Origin: Agapanthus africanus
Lineage: Eukaryota; Streptophyta; Magnoliopsida; Asparagales; Amaryllidaceae
Assembly (NCBI GenBank): GCA_030015575.1
Contig: JASDDO010000006.1
Location: 375,432,137 to 375,496,136, forward strand
DNA length: 64,000 nucleotides
Reading direction: 5' to 3'
This document shows positions 1 through 12,879 of this stretch, one piece after another. The notes beneath the pieces are model-generated. The model was not told where the DNA came from. It worked only from the letters and a program-made list of their open reading frames with translations, and did not search any database. Both the position numbers and the translations under genes were made by a program. Each line of letters opens with the position of its first letter. Position 1 is the first letter of the stretch.

Positions 1-428
1 GAGATATCCGCCGTCCATGATCCCGCGTTCCACGCCATCACGATCCCCCATTAACGAGCCCGTCTTGTCATTAATGTAGGATCCCGCCTATCACGCGAAC
101 GTGATGCCAGGGGCATAACGGCCAGCGTGAATCTCGCGTCCGCCTGCTCATTGCTGCCGCTATATAAACCCCTCTCCCAGACGATTCAGGTAAGACATTT
201 TAACTCCACTAGGCCGTTACTCTGCCAAAATACCCTGTCTAACTTGATCGTTGGAGGATCCTCAGTGGCACAACCACCCGAAACTTCTTTGCAAGTGGCT
301 CGGCCTCAACCACACAAAACTCGTTGAGATCCACACGCTCCAGGAGTTAGCCCTCCAACTCAATATCAACCATCCATCAACGCTCTCAGCAGATCAATAA
401 CATCTGAAGGAGATCCGGTGCTCCATCA
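1..428 (+). repeat. 5' LTR of the Tat element (partial)
   Basis: This stretch aligns with 17303-17735, so the window begins about 310 bp into the LTR. A TATA-like motif (gctatataaac) lies near 158-168 and its counterpart is at about 17457-17467. The LTR ends in ...CATCA at 428. It is followed at once by TGGCGACGTCTGTG (430 onward), the kind of primer-binding sequence seen after Tat LTRs. Confidence 0.93.
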
Positions 429-489
429 GTTGGCGACGTCTGTGAGAAATCTAATTCCACTCAACCCAAAGTTCATCTTCCGATCTCGA

Positions 490-2090
490 CTACATGACAA
501 GCGGTCAGCGCGACGATCTAAGCACCAGCCGTCGGCCTCCCCACAGTGGAGACGAGGGAGAATCCCCTCCTCCACCGAACGCCATTCATGCTCTATCCGC
601 TCGGATAGATCGACCCACGTCCGTTAGGGATGCACCTGTCCGTGTCCAAGCGGCCGGGCAAGCTCCCCAGGTCGTCGCTTTCCCTCCGTGGAACCGGGAC
701 CCCTACAGAGGGAGAGAAGACTCTGCCCGCGTTGGCATGAGCAATCACCGCCTCGCTGTCTCCGGCGGCCGCAGATCCCCGGGCCGACGTATTCAATGAC
801 CCGGTGGACGCCGCACAGTTTAACTCTGAGGTCTTAAGCCAGAGTGCCTCGCCCAAAGCCCCATCGCGTCCCTGTCCCTTCCGAGGAGGTGTCGGTCAGC
901 TCACCTGCGCCCAGGCATGACCGACACCCCCTCCCTCAACGGGGTCCCATGCACGGGACTCGCCACGGCAGCTCGAAAACGACCTCGACAGGAGACCTGA
1001 GGAACGTCATTGAACGGAATCGGGGCCATGGCCAGGCAGAGGTCTCCGGCAGCAGAGAGCAAAAATCAGAGTATGCCAACTCATCGGGATACCACGGCCG
1101 ACTCGACGCCCTCGAAAAGAAGATCGAAGGTATGCATCGGGAAGGTCGTCATTCGAGCGACGGGGCTAATACGCCGCCGACTCGCTCACGAAGCCCTTCA
1201 CCGAAGAGCTTCTCGCCGTCCATGTCTCCTTCCGGAACAAGCCCCCAAAGGTCTCACTTTTCGACGGGAAGTCCGACCTGAAGGACCACTTGGACGCGTT
1301 CACAGCCGGGATGAGTTTCTAGGACTGTTCCGATACCGCCCAATGCCGCGCTTTCCCGGCCACTCTCATCCGCTCCAGAAGAGACTGGTTCCGAAGACTC
1401 GCGTCGCGCTCGATCTCAACCTTCGATGAGCTGGCCACCCAATTCCTCGGCCACTTCGTCGGGAACAGACGGCAGAAGCGGACCGTCGACCATCTCTTCA
1501 CAATAAAGAGCGGGGACAAAGAAACCTTCAAAGGGTACGTCACCCGCTTCTACAACGCCCTCCTCGAAGTCTCAGAACACCGGGACGAGATGCTTATTAC
1601 GGCACTTAGGTCGGGTCTTAGGCACAAGGAGTGTTACGCTCCTTTGCATTAGCGCAACCTAAGACCATGGCCGAGGTAAAGACCTGGACCGAACGTGAGA
1701 TCCAGTTTGAATCCGAGATGAACGCCAATCTGCCCCGGACAGAACAAATTGATCACAAAAAAAGGGCCCGGGAAGAGAAAAAGAAGATTGAGCGGCCGAA
1801 ACCCTACTCTCCGAAGTTTCAGGAGTACACCCCGCTCAACGTCTCTCAGACGGTACTGATGGAGGAGGCTAAGGGAGAGAGATTCTTCAAGCTCCCCCCA
1901 GTCTCGAACAGGGGACAAGCGCACCCGGGGCCCCTACTGCGGCTTCCACCGGTCGCAGGGCCACTCCACGGAAAACTGCAAGCAGCTCCGAAACTACATC
2001 GAGGAGCTAATCCGCTCGGGGCACCTGACAACGTACTTGCGGGACAAGCAACAAGCTGACCGTGAGCAAGAACAACGCCCTCCGGTGAAT
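490..2090 (+). pseudogene. gag region of the Tat element (fossil)
   Basis: Reading blocks in this interval resemble Tat gag. The later part contains YTPLNVSQTVLMEEAK, and a CX2-type zinc-knuckle-like segment (CGFHRSQGHSTENC) is encoded around 1940-1990. The region lies directly between the 5' LTR with its primer site and the protease. No intact gag frame spans the whole region, so it is recorded as a remnant. Confidence 0.75.
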
Positions 2091-2289
2091 TAACAATCGG
2101 CAAAATCATGGTCATGTCAGCGAGGGTACGTCGAATACCTACGAGGCTCAGCATCCCTCATCGATCGAGGGGACTGACAACCACCCGAGGAAGAAGGCCA
2201 GGGCAGCCGAGCCGATCGTTTTTACGACGAGGACCTCCACGGTATATCCCTGCCCCACAACGACCCGCTGGTAATCACAGCTCGGGTCC

Positions 2290-5200
2290 ACCGCTATGAG
2301 GTGCAGAGGATACTGGTCGACTCCGGAAGCTCGGCATACATTCTATTTTATGACTGCTTCCTGCGTCTGGGACTCACCCCGTCGGACCTAAGGCCGACCA
2401 CCCACGTCTTGTCAGGGTTCACCAACCACTCCATCCAGACGGAAAGGGTAATCACTCTTCAATTTAACATAGGGGAGGCCGGCCGTACGCGCACCGTGCC
2501 TGTGGAATTCATCATAGCGAGAATCCCATCGGCGTACAACATCCTCCTCGGCCGCCCTACAATGAACTCCCTTAGGGCCCAGATATCGACCTTCCACCTG
2601 GCGATGAAATTCCCGCTCGACCAAGGCGGGATAGGTCGGGCCTACGGAGACCAACGGACTGCAAAGGTTTGCTTCACCGCAACATCTTCATCTGAGCGGC
2701 CAAACAACGATGTTGAGGGCGAGGGTGACATCAGGGGTTCTCTGGACACTCGAGACGAGCAAAAAGAGATCCGAGGGATCCCGGTAGAGCCACTGATAGA
2801 GGTCCCCCTCGTAGAAGGGGATGACGAACGAACTGTTCAGATCGGGTCGCTTCTAACAGGGACTCAGCGAGACGACCTGGTCCACTTCCTCAGAAACAAC
2901 TGCGGCGTGTTCGCCTGGGCACCTGCCGACATGCCGAGGATCGACCCCAAAATCATATCTCACAAGCTCGGGGTAGATCCTACGGCCCGACCCGTCAGGC
3001 AGAAAAAGCGAAGCTTCGTCCCGATCAAACAGAAGGCGACCGAGGACGAGGTAGACAGGCTCCTCGCCGCTAACTTCATTCGGAATGTGCCATACTCCGA
3101 ATGGTTGGCGAACGTGGTCATAGTCAAAAAGTCAAGCGGGAAGTGGCGCATGTGCGTCGACTTCACCGACCTCAACAAGGCCTGCCCGAAAGACAATTAC
3201 CCCCTCCTTCGGATAGATCAGCTCGTCGACAGCTCGGCAGGCCACGAGCTACTTAACTTCATGGATGCTTTTTCCGGCTACAATCAGATCCGTATGAATC
3301 CGGCAGACGAGGATCTCACCGCATTCACAACGGACCGGAGGGTATACTGCTACAAGGTTATGCCTTTCGGCCTCAAAAACGCCGGAGCCACGTACCAACG
3401 CTTGGTCAATCGCATGTTCAAATCGCAGATCGGCAGGAACATGGAAGTTTATGTCGACGACATGCTCGTCAAGTCGGTCTCATCGGTCGACCACGCCAAG
3501 GATCTGGGCGAGGCCTTCGACGTCCTCCGCAAGTTCAAGATGAAACTGAACCCCGCCAAGTGCGCATTTGGGGTCACCGACGGAAAATTCCTCGGTTTCA
3601 TGGTCACCCATTGTGGAATCGAAGCTAATCCGGAGAAAATCAACGCCATCCTCAACATGGCCGCGCCCAAGACTAACGTCGAGACCATGCGGCTGACAGG
3701 ACGGGTAGCCGCTCTGAGCCGTTTCATGTCAAGGTCTGGGGAGAAGTGTCTCCCGTTCTTCAAGGCTCTAAGGAAGATTCCAAGGTTCGAGTGATCGGAG
3801 GAGTGCCAGACCGCCTTTGACCAATTAAAGAGGTATCTTACGACTCCACCGCTGCTCACCCGACCATTTGAAGGGGACGAGCTATCGCTATATCTGGCGG
3901 TATCCGACCAAGCAGCAGGCTCAGTGCTCGTCCGAAAGGTCGACGGAGTCCAAAAGCCAGCATACTATGTGAGCCACATCTTCAAAGACGCAGAAATGAG
4001 TTTCCCAGCCATAGAAAAGATCGTCTTGGCACTCATCGTGGCCATAAGGAAGCTACGACACTATTTCCAGGCGCACACCATCCTCGTTCTTACCGAGCGC
4101 CTTTGGGGGCTATCCTCACCTCACCCGAGTCCTCTGGACGCTTGGAGAAGTGGAGGTGGGAGTTGTCCCAGTTCGATATAAAATACCGTCCGAGGCAGGT
4201 CATCAAAGCACAAGTCCTGGTCGATTTTATAGTCGAGTGCACCATCCCCAGCAAGGAGACGGAGTCAATACCGGCCCACACAGCTCAACCCTCGGTCGAT
4301 GGGAAGCCCGACTCAGTCCCTGATTGGATCCTTTACGTCGACGGGTACTCGGCCGAGGAAGGCTGTGGTGCCGGCCTCATCATTCGGGGCCCGAACGAGG
4401 CAGAAATGGAGTATTCTCTGAAGCTTGGATTCAAGGCCTCAAATAACACAGCAGAATACGAGACCTTGCTGAACGGACTGCGCATAGCCTCCGGACTGGG
4501 GCTGAAAACGATTCGGATCCGCAGCGACTCCGCCCTAGTCGTTACCGGCCTCATCATTCGGGGCCCGAACGAGGCAGAAATGGAGTATTCTCTGAAGCTT
4601 GGATTCAAGGCCTCAAATAACACAGCAGAATACGAGACCTTGCTGGACGGACTGCGCATAGCCTCCGGACTGGGGCTGAAAACGATTCGGATCCGCAGCG
4701 ACTCCGCCCTAGTCGTTGGCCAAGTGACCAGCCGATTCAAAGCACGGGAGCCTCTGATGGTGAAGTATCTGGCCGAGGTAAAAAGATTGCGAAAGGACTT
4801 CGATGAAGTCCAGGTGGAGCAGATCCCCAGACAGTTCAACGCCCAAGCCGACGCCTTGAGTAAGCTGGCTTCATCCTACTCGGCCAATAACAAGAGCATC
4901 CTCTTCGAGGTCTTGCAACGTCCCAGTGTGGGAGACGGGACAACAATACTTCAAGTGTATACAGCCCGGGAAGAAGACCGGGACTGGAGAAAGCCCCTCG
5001 TGGAATTCCTGAGGGAAGGTACGCTCCCAGAAGATCGGGGAGAAGCCCGCCGTCTCCGAGCCAAAACTCACCATTTCGTCTGGAGCCATGGGAACCTCAA
5101 CAAGAAGTCCTTCACTCGGCCCCTGCTCCGGTGCGTCGACCCCCACGAAGCCGACTACGTCCTCCGTGAGATCCACGAAGTGGTCGGCGGCGCGCACCAA

Positions 5201-6215
5201 GAGGCCCGCACCTTAATCCAGAAGGCATTGCTCCAGGGGTACTACTGGCTGACAATTCATCAGGACTCCCAGAAACTCGTCAAGAGATACAAAAGTTGCC
5301 AACTCCATGGAAGCGTACCTCGCCTTCCAGCTACCGAGCTAACCGCCCTAATTTCCCCGTGGTCGTTTGCTCAATGGGGAATGGACATGATAGGCCAGTT
5401 TCCTACCGGAACGGACGGGCATAAGTACGTCCTTATTGCGGTGGACTACTTCACGAAGTGGATCGAGACCATTCCCATCAGGAAACCGGACGCCACCACG
5501 ACTATTAAGTTCCTGCAGAACAACGTGGTACTCCGGTTCGGCATCCCGAGGTGCATCATCACCGACCACGGAAAAAATTTCGAAAACGAGAGAGTTAAGG
5601 AATTTTGCAGCGAATATCATATCCTCATGAAATTTGCCGCGGTCGCACATCCCCAATGCAACGGGCAAGCCGAGGTCGCTAATCAGGACGTCCTCTGAGG
5701 TCTTCGAACACGCCTAAAAGGACGCCAAGGCAGTTGGGTCGAGGAATTACCCCGGGTCCTATGGGCCTTGCGCACGTTGAAGAAAACCCCTACCGGGAAG
5801 ACCCCTTTCAGCCTCTGCTACGGTACAGAATCAATGGTTCCAGCGGAGATCGGGCTCCCCAGTCACCGGGTCGAACATTTCGACAGCGAAGCGAACACCT
5901 CAGCTTTACAAACTAACCTGGATATCTTGTTAGAGAAACGAGACCGGGCTTAGATCAGAGCTGTCGCCTATCAACAGCAAACCGCCCGCCATTACAACAC
6001 GCGAGTCAAGCGTCGCTTCTTCAAGACCGGAGATTTAGTCCTAAGGCGGAACGAGTTCGTCGACCAATGCAGGCTCATAAGTTTTCCCCAAAATGGGACG
6101 GTCCTTTCCTCATCTCCGAAGTCCTGCCCGGCGGAGCCCACCGCTTGCAAGACGCGGATGAGCGCAAGTTTCCACGGCCTTACAACGCTGAGAAACTCAA
6201 ACTGTATCTCTGAAA
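2290..6215 (+). pseudogene. pol region of the Tat element: protease, RT, RNase H, integrase (fossil)
   Basis: The protease segment starts near 2300 with VDSGSSAYILF, the aspartic protease D-S/T-G signature. Reverse transcriptase occupies about 2960-3730 with CVDFTDLNKACPKDNYPL, MPFGLKNAGATYQRLVNRMF and the catalytic YVDDMLVKS. RNase H lies at about 3830-4860 (ILYVDGYSAEEGCGAGLIIR, NNTAEYE, IRSDSALVV). Integrase runs from about 5200 to 6200 with GMDMIGQFPTGTDGHKY and FTKWIETIPI. The order PR-RT-RH-INT is that of Ty3/gypsy. The region is broken in several places and should not be annotated as a functional protein. Confidence 0.93.
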
Positions 6216-6239
6216 AGAGCATCTATGTATATTTCTTCT

Positions 6240-7215
6240 TTCACAAAGACGATGTAATCTTTTCTAAGTTCTTTCTATTTTTAGTAATAAAAAGAGAACA
6301 ATGGGGCATCGCAAAAAGAAAAATTCAATTTATTCAAAGGGTATTATGGGCTCCTCAGCCTTATAAAAAAGAAAAAAAGAAAAAAAGAAAAAAAAAGGAG
6401 TTACAACAGAGATGGAACGGGATCGAGGAAGTACTCCTGATGATACTCGGAGTAGATTTCCGATAACCGAGCCCTAGCCTATGCAACCCGCTCCTGTCGA
6501 TGCTGCACGTGAACCCGGGACACCACAGAAGCACCCGACGCCCCGCCCTCTGAGCCTTGGCTCACGATGTACCTCATTTTGAAGCACTCCAGAATGAGGG
6601 CCAAGGATCGATCATGCCTGGCTTTCGAGATGAGGCCGAGCAGGTAGATCGAACGAACCTTGTCGAGCGCCTCGTCCAGAAGCTCCTCGGTGAAGGGGTT
6701 GTCCAACCCGGGGACCTCATCCAAATCGCGTACATCAACAACTGAAGTAGGGACGACCGCCGAGGGAGAAGCCGACCGACGTGACCCTCGAGGCGCTGAA
6801 CAATTCCCCGGTACCCATCCTCGACCAGGGATTGGTCATACAAGGAGACGTCATCGAAGGTGACGATCTCTTCGACCGAATATATGCACCCGGTCATCTC
6901 GAAAGAAAGCGATGCCGAAGGGGGTTGACATCTCCTTCTCTATTTATAACCTCAAACAAGATCCTCTTAAAGGCCCAGTTTCGCACGGGAATCATGGGAT
7001 TCGCCAGGGTTATTCCAGTGCCGCGCCGCCACGTGGCAAAAGTGACGCGGCTCCCCGAAACGTTACTCCTCCCCAAGCATTCCTGGCACGTGCCGCCTGC
7101 GACGGTCGCCCCTCCCAATGTTCACGAACCAGAGAAGGTCGGGCTGAACCTCCGGATCCACCGAGAAGCTATCCTGCTCGATCCATCCTTAGCAGACCGC
7201 TACTTGGATTCTTCA
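6240..7215 (-). other. Antisense module A in the Tat 3' region
   Basis: This block of about 970 bp reads on the strand opposite to gag-pol. On the minus strand it has a TATA-like box (TATAAATA, plus 6941-6948). An ORF then starts at 6897 (MTGCIYSVEEIVTFDDV), and another reading block lies at 6724-6479 (ALDKVRSIYLLGLISKARHD). An AATAAA signal follows (plus 6329-6334). The same ordering recurs in modules B and C. The sequence at 6235-6300 is repeated at about 7210-7280, so the modules look like tandem duplicates. I do not recognise the protein. Extra antisense ORFs are known in some plant Tat elements. Confidence 0.55.
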
Positions 7216-7438
7216 ACGAGACAATGTAAATTCTCCGAAGTTCTTTTCATTTAAACAACAAGAACACGAAAGAGCATTGCAGAAAGAAAGAATTTTATTC
7301 ATTCGAAAAGGTATTATAGGCTCCTCAGCCGTACATTGAAAAAGAAAAAAAGAAAAATTACAGTAGCGGGGGAAAGGGGTGCAGAAAACATTGTTCGTGG
7401 TACTCCGAGGATATTTTCACAAGCCGAGCCTTCGCCGC

Positions 7439-8824
7439 TGTAGGGTGTTTTTCGTCACTCCATTAAGATGGGAATACGCACGCGCTTGTCATGCGCATTA
7501 CAGATTCCTCCTGTTTAGGATAGGCTGGGTTTATTTTTTGTGGGGATCCGAATCTCCAGCAACCGCGGACTAAGCTGCCGTTAATTACCCATTGTCTTTG
7601 GAGCGAGAGAACCTCCGATTGACGAGTCAAACATATCATGCGAACACAATGTGTAATGTTGTGTTTTGAAGGGGTTTTGGATATATTGGGGGCCCCGCAG
7701 AGTTTTTACGGGGGTCCCGCTACCCGGATAGCGGGCTAAGGGTCAGCCCCCTTGTGGAGTACGGGACAGCGTCCCGTTAGAAATTTTTTTCTAACAAAAA
7801 CAGTGTCATGGAGTGTGTGTGTATATCTATATATATATATATATATATAAGGAGAAAAAGCGTTCAAATGACGCGTGGGGGCCAGCGCCTCACGTGCATG
7901 GCACGCATGCGCACGCGAGCGTCGGGCGCCACGCGCCCCACATGCATGGCACGCGGGCGCTGGGCGCCACGCGCCCCACGTGCTTGACACGCGGGCTCTG
8001 GACGTCAGCAGGAAAAGGGACTTAGTCCCTGCATTGGGAGCTGTGCTCCCGATTTGACTATAGAGTTGAACTCCTTGAAAGAAAGACTTCTTTTTTTATG
8101 AAGTTAAAACTCCCAGAAACTTTAATTTATGGAGTTAAACTCCAAGAAATCTTTATAAATGCTCAAGGAAACCCCTTTCTTCTCCCCTGAGCCTTGGATC
8201 TTTCCCAAAATGGGATCTTTAGAGATGGGTCTCCTTCTTCCTCCTCTGTTGGCCGGATCTTGAAGAACAAGAAATATGAGATTTTAAAAATCTCTCCTTT
8301 TTGAGATCTGATGGAAGATCTGAGTTCCCCTTTGTGGGTTTTGTGGTGAAAAACTATTTATTTTTTAGAAAGGAAGAGTTAAACTCTTGATTTAATTGAA
8401 AAGGGGAAGAAAGTTTAGAACCTTGAGGAAGGAGGAGGCGACACAAAAAACCCTAGATTTTGAGGGAAATGAATTGTATCCTTTATTCATCATCATGCTG
8501 CCTTATATAGGCTTACACATTTACATATAGCCCCTTGGGCTTCACAAAATGGCATTTTGCCCATCCCATGTCTCATGTGCTCTTTTCTTTTGCACATGAG
8601 CCATGGGTTTTACAAAAATTTGGCTTCATGCCCGTTTTCTTACATTCATGCATAAAAAATTACCTCAAAATTATTTATTACATGATTTTTTATTTCGGCA
8701 TGGGGGAGGCCGGCCGCGGGGCTCGGCTTGGGCATGGGCCCACTTGCTTGGGCTTGGGCCCGCTTACTTGGGGTTGACCTTAACTTTGACTTGGTCAATT
8801 GGGGTGCAAATTTTGACCACAACA
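7439..8824 (+). repeat. Left LTR of the nested non-autonomous element
   Basis: At 1386 bp it is longer than its partner because it carries a segment around 7500-7590 that the right copy lacks. The solo LTR at 45746-47196 also has that segment, so the longer form is probably the ancestral one. The repeat contains a GC-rich stretch with repeated GCGCCACGCGCCCCA-like motifs near 7915-7990 and an (AT)n run at 7828-7849. Confidence 0.88.
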
Positions 8825-8939
8825 AAGTGCCCCCATCAATAAATGCACACCACATGTGGGTCGTGTGCATGAAATTGATGGATCTTCTTTCACGTGGAGG
8901 CAACTTGATTTGATTCCCGCTTTGTGGGAAGCTGGCACT

Positions 8940-10800
8940 GCCCTTTTTACGACATGGACGGTCGGCACTTAACGCGTCTCCGAGACGGAGTGTCCGTGGT
9001 AGGCGTTTCCCCGGCACGGAGTGATTCGGTTCCCGTTTTGTAGGAAGCTGGCACTGCCCTTTTTACGACATGGATGGTCGGTGCTGCCCTTTTTGCGACT
9101 TGGACGGTCGGTGCTGCCCTTTTAGCGACTTGGACGGTCGGTGCTGCCCTTTTTGAGACGTGGACAAGTCGGTCGGTGCTGCCATTTTAGCGACGTGGAC
9201 GGTCGGTGCTGCCCTTTTTGCGACGTGGACGGTCGATACTTGATTTGACTTGCTCCGCTTCTTGTAGTGTCAGAGTTCGATTTGACTTGCTCCGCTTTCC
9301 GCGGTGTCGGGATTTGACTTGTTTCCGAGGTGGAGCTTGATTCCGCCAGAGAGGTCGGTTGTCTTACTGACTTGATATGATTTGGGTTGATATCAGCATC
9401 GCTACACTGGAATATGGTATCAGGAGCGAATCATCATTTGCCATGAGAGGATTTGGGGATTTTGGTTTTTGGGTCGGCATCAGCATTGCTGCACTGGAAT
9501 AATGTCAGGAGCAACTCATCATTTGCCATGAGGGGATTTCTCTCGTTCCCAGTTTAACGACTTAGGGGTCATATGTTCCCAGTTTAACGACTTAAAGGTC
9601 ATCTGTTCCCAGTTTAAAGACTTAGAGGTCTATTGGATTGGAAGTTTGAAATTTTGGGGTTGGGGTCGGTATCAACGTTGCTGACACTGAAGCACAGGTG
9701 CCAGGAGCAACTCATCATTTGTCTTTTCCTATCGGGAAGCGATAGCTTAGGCGACAGGTTTAGGTTCCTATCACCCAAGGCTTTTCAATTTTATGAACCG
9801 TAAGGGTTCCATAAAAGCATTTTCTCCCTACGAGTCGAAAGGATCCCGTAGGTGTGTTCTCCTTAGGAGTCGTAGGGACTCCCAAGTGTGTTTTTCCTTT
9901 GTGAGTCGTAAGGATCCCACGAAGGCGTTTTCTTACGAGTCGTAAGGATCTCGCAAGTTTTGTTCTCCTCATGTATCGTGAGGACACATGAGTGGGTCTT
10001 CCCAAATGGAGCATAATTCCAAGGACGGAGACCGGCCGCTGGACGGGTGATTGCAGTGGGATATGGGTATGATGAGAATTATTTGAGCCCGTGGATTGTA
10101 TACAGTAGTCAACTTGGGGACCAACCGTAGGGCTGGGGAAATTTGGAAAATCGGATTTTGGTTGGCGTCTGCATTGCTGCATTGGAATATGGTACCAGGA
10201 GCGACTTATCATTCGCCGTTGGGACATTCAGAATTTGGTTGGCGTCTGCATCGCTGCACTGGAATATGGTACCAGGAGCGACTCATCATTCGCAGTTGGG
10301 GATTTGAGTTTGGAATTTGGTTGGCGTCTGCATCGCTGCACTAGAATATGGTACCAGGAGCGACTCATCATTCGCCGTTTTTTTTACCGCGATTGCTCTA
10401 TCATTTCAGCTTTTCTCATCACGAAGGTCGCATTACCCCATCATTTTGGCTTTTTATTCGCGGCCGCCCTATCATTTCGGCTTTATTTTCTTATTCATTT
10501 TACTCGCTGATTTTTATTGCGAGTTGCCACATCATTTCGGCTTTATTTTCATCTTTATTTTTACTCGCTGATTTTTATTGCGAGTTGCCACATCATTTCG
10601 GCTCTTTTTTTATTTACACATTTTTTTATTTACACACATTTTTTTACATTCCCAGTTTAACGACTTAGGGGTCGATTGTTCCCAGTTTAACGACGTGGTT
10701 GTCGATTGTTCCCAGTTTAACGACGTGGTGGTCAACGGTTCCCAGTTTAAAGACTTAGAGGTTTACTGTTTCCAGTTTAACGACTTAGAGATCATCTGAC
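8940..10800. repeat. Short tandem arrays filling the interior of the nested element
   Basis: Five separate arrays are visible. Units of about 30 bp with the core gctgccctttttgcgac lie at about 9040-9236. Units of 30 bp with the core cccagtttaacgactta lie at 9545-9635 and again at 10650-10795. Units of about 40 bp with the core gagtcgtaaggatccca lie at 9790-9990. Units of 73-85 bp with the core tggtaccaggagcgac lie at about 10165-10380. Units of about 70 bp with the core gctgatttttattgcgag lie at 10475-10615. No coding potential is recognised. The same core repeat at two separated places suggests block duplication inside the element. Confidence 0.8.
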
Positions 10801-11089
10801 AGGGAGCTTAGAGAAGATGCCCGATTGAGCAGTTGTCAGGAACACCGCTGGAGCTTGCCCGAGATGCCTTATTACTTTGTCGGTGTTGATGGTCTTGCCC
10901 CCATTTAGGACCAAGGAAAGTCGTTCAAATACCAACTTGCGTTCGAATATGGCAATTGAAAATTGTTAATCCTGCAAATAGAAACATGATTTCAGTATAG
11001 GCAACCAATGTATATGTTGATTGAGTTCGCATGTATGTTTAACCCGAAATATGGGAGGAGAGATTAGTCCCACTGGGTGTGCCAGAAGC

Positions 11090-12243
11090 TGTAGGGTGTT
11101 TTTCGTCACCCCATTGAGATGGGAATACGCGTGCGCTTGTCAGGCGCATTACAGATTCCCCCTGCCTCGTCTTTAGAGCGAGAGAATCTCCGATTGACGG
11201 GTCAAACATATCATGTGAACTCAATGTGCAGTGTTGTGTTTTGAAGGGGTTTTGGATATATTGGGGGCCCCACAGAGTTTTTACGGGACAATGTCGTGGA
11301 GTGTGTGTATATGTATATATACATATATACATATATATAAGGAGAAAAAGCGTCCAAAGGACGCGTGCATGGCGCCGGGCGCCGTCACCCCGCGTGCTTG
11401 GCACGCGGGCGCTAGGCGTCAGCAGGAAAAGGGACTTGATCCCTGCACTGGGAGTTGTGCTCCCGATTTGACTTATAGAATTGAACTCCTAGAAAAAAAA
11501 GACTTATTTTTTTTATGGAGTTAAACTCCCAGAAACTTTAATTTATGGAGTTAAACTCTAAGAAATCTTTGTAGATGCTCAAGGAAACCCCTTTCCTCTC
11601 CTCTGAGCCTTGGATCTTTCCCAAAATGGGGTCTTTGGAGATGGGTCTCCTTACTCCTCTGTTGGCCGGATCTTGAAGAACAAGAAGTATAAGATTTTAA
11701 AAATCTCTCCTTTTTGAGATCTGATGGAAGATCTGTGTTTCCCTTTGTGGGTTTTGTGGTGAAAAATTATTTATTTTTTAGAAAGGAAGAGTTAAACTCT
11801 TGATTTAATTGAAAAGGGGAAGAAGGTTTAGAACCTAAACCTTGAGGAAGGAAGAGGACGCACAAAAAACCCTAGATTTTGAGGGGAATGAATTGTATCC
11901 TTTATTCATCATCATGCTGCCTTATATAGGCTTACACATTTACATATAGCCCCTTGGGCTTTACAAAATGGCATTTTGCCCATCCCATGCCTCATGTGCT
12001 CTTTTCTTTTGCACATGAGCCATGGGTTTTACAAAAATTTGGCTTCATGTCCATTTTCTTACATTCGTGCATAAAAAATTACATCAAAATTATTTATTAC
12101 ATGATTTTTTATTTCGGCATGAGAGAGGTCGGCCGAGGGGCTCAGCTTGGGCATGGGCCTACTTGCTTGGGCTTGGGCCCGCTTACTTGGTGTTGACCTT
12201 GACTTTGACTTGGTCAGCTGGGGTGCAAATTTTGACCCCAACA
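11090..12243 (+). repeat. Right LTR of the nested non-autonomous element
   Basis: This 1154-bp direct repeat of 7439-8824 begins TGTAGGGTGTTTTTCG and ends GACCCCAACA. It is shorter than the left LTR. It is followed directly by GCCGT, matching four of the five bases before the left LTR. Confidence 0.88.
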
Positions 12244-12680
12244 GCCGTCTCGGACCTCTGCCTCTGATGCCGTCCGCGAACGTCGATATGATGCCTCAGT
12301 TGGTAGCACTCGAGGATGAGTGCCACCGAGCGATCCCTCCGACCCGCCGAGATCAGGCCGAAGTGGCACAAAGACCTCAGCTTGCCAACCGCCTCGTCCT
12401 TCAGCTGCTCGGACAAGGGGTTGTGCAGCCCGGCGACGCCTTCAAGATTGAGTACATCAACAGCTGGAGCAGGGGTGAGCGCCGGGGAAGCAGTCGGCTA
12501 AAATGATCCTCAATGCGGCCTATAACTACCTACACCGTATCCTCGGTGCAATACTGGTCGTATAGGTACACGTCCTCGAAGTTTATGATGTCGGGATGGT
12601 AAAAGAGAAGTCCTCCATTCTTACGTTTTGGGTGTGAAGAAAGGAGTGATCAACGCTCCCTCCATTTTATAGCCCTACAA
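12244..12680 (-). other. Antisense module B in the Tat 3' region
   Basis: This is a diverged second copy of module A. On the minus strand it has a TATA-like box (TATAAAA, plus 12665-12671), a segment encoding NFEDVYLYDQ that parallels TFDDVSLYDQ in module A, and a block reading DEAVGKLRSLCHFGLIS that parallels DEALDKVRSIYLLGLIS. The left part of this module (7216-7438, with an AATAAA signal at plus 7294-7299) was separated from it by the nested element. The product is unknown. Confidence 0.5.
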
Positions 12681-12879
12681 CGCCCCAAGGGTCCAACAGT
12701 CGCTCGTTTCTTCCACAAGTGTACCGCCATGCGGCGGACATCCCGCCTTTATCGGCGAAATCGGAACGACGCGGCTCTTATGCTTCGCCTCCCCCCGCGC
12801 GTTCATGACACACGTCGACCGCGACGGTCACTCTTCCCGATATTCAAACACCGGGGGAGATCGGACAGAACCTCATGAC

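Larger units (their letters stand above)
7439..12243 (+). mobile_element. Nested LTR element without recognisable genes
   Basis: Two long direct repeats (7439-8824 and 11090-12243) begin TGTAGGGTG and end in CAACA, bounding a 2.3-kb interior. The flanking 5-mers are GCCGC (7434-7438) and GCCGT (12244-12248), a one-mismatch target duplication, so this is an insertion into the 3' region of the Tat element. The interior has no protease, RT or integrase similarity and consists largely of short tandem arrays. It is best called a non-autonomous LTR element. Strand is uncertain because no primer site is clear. A solo LTR of the same family is at 45746-47196. Confidence 0.85.
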
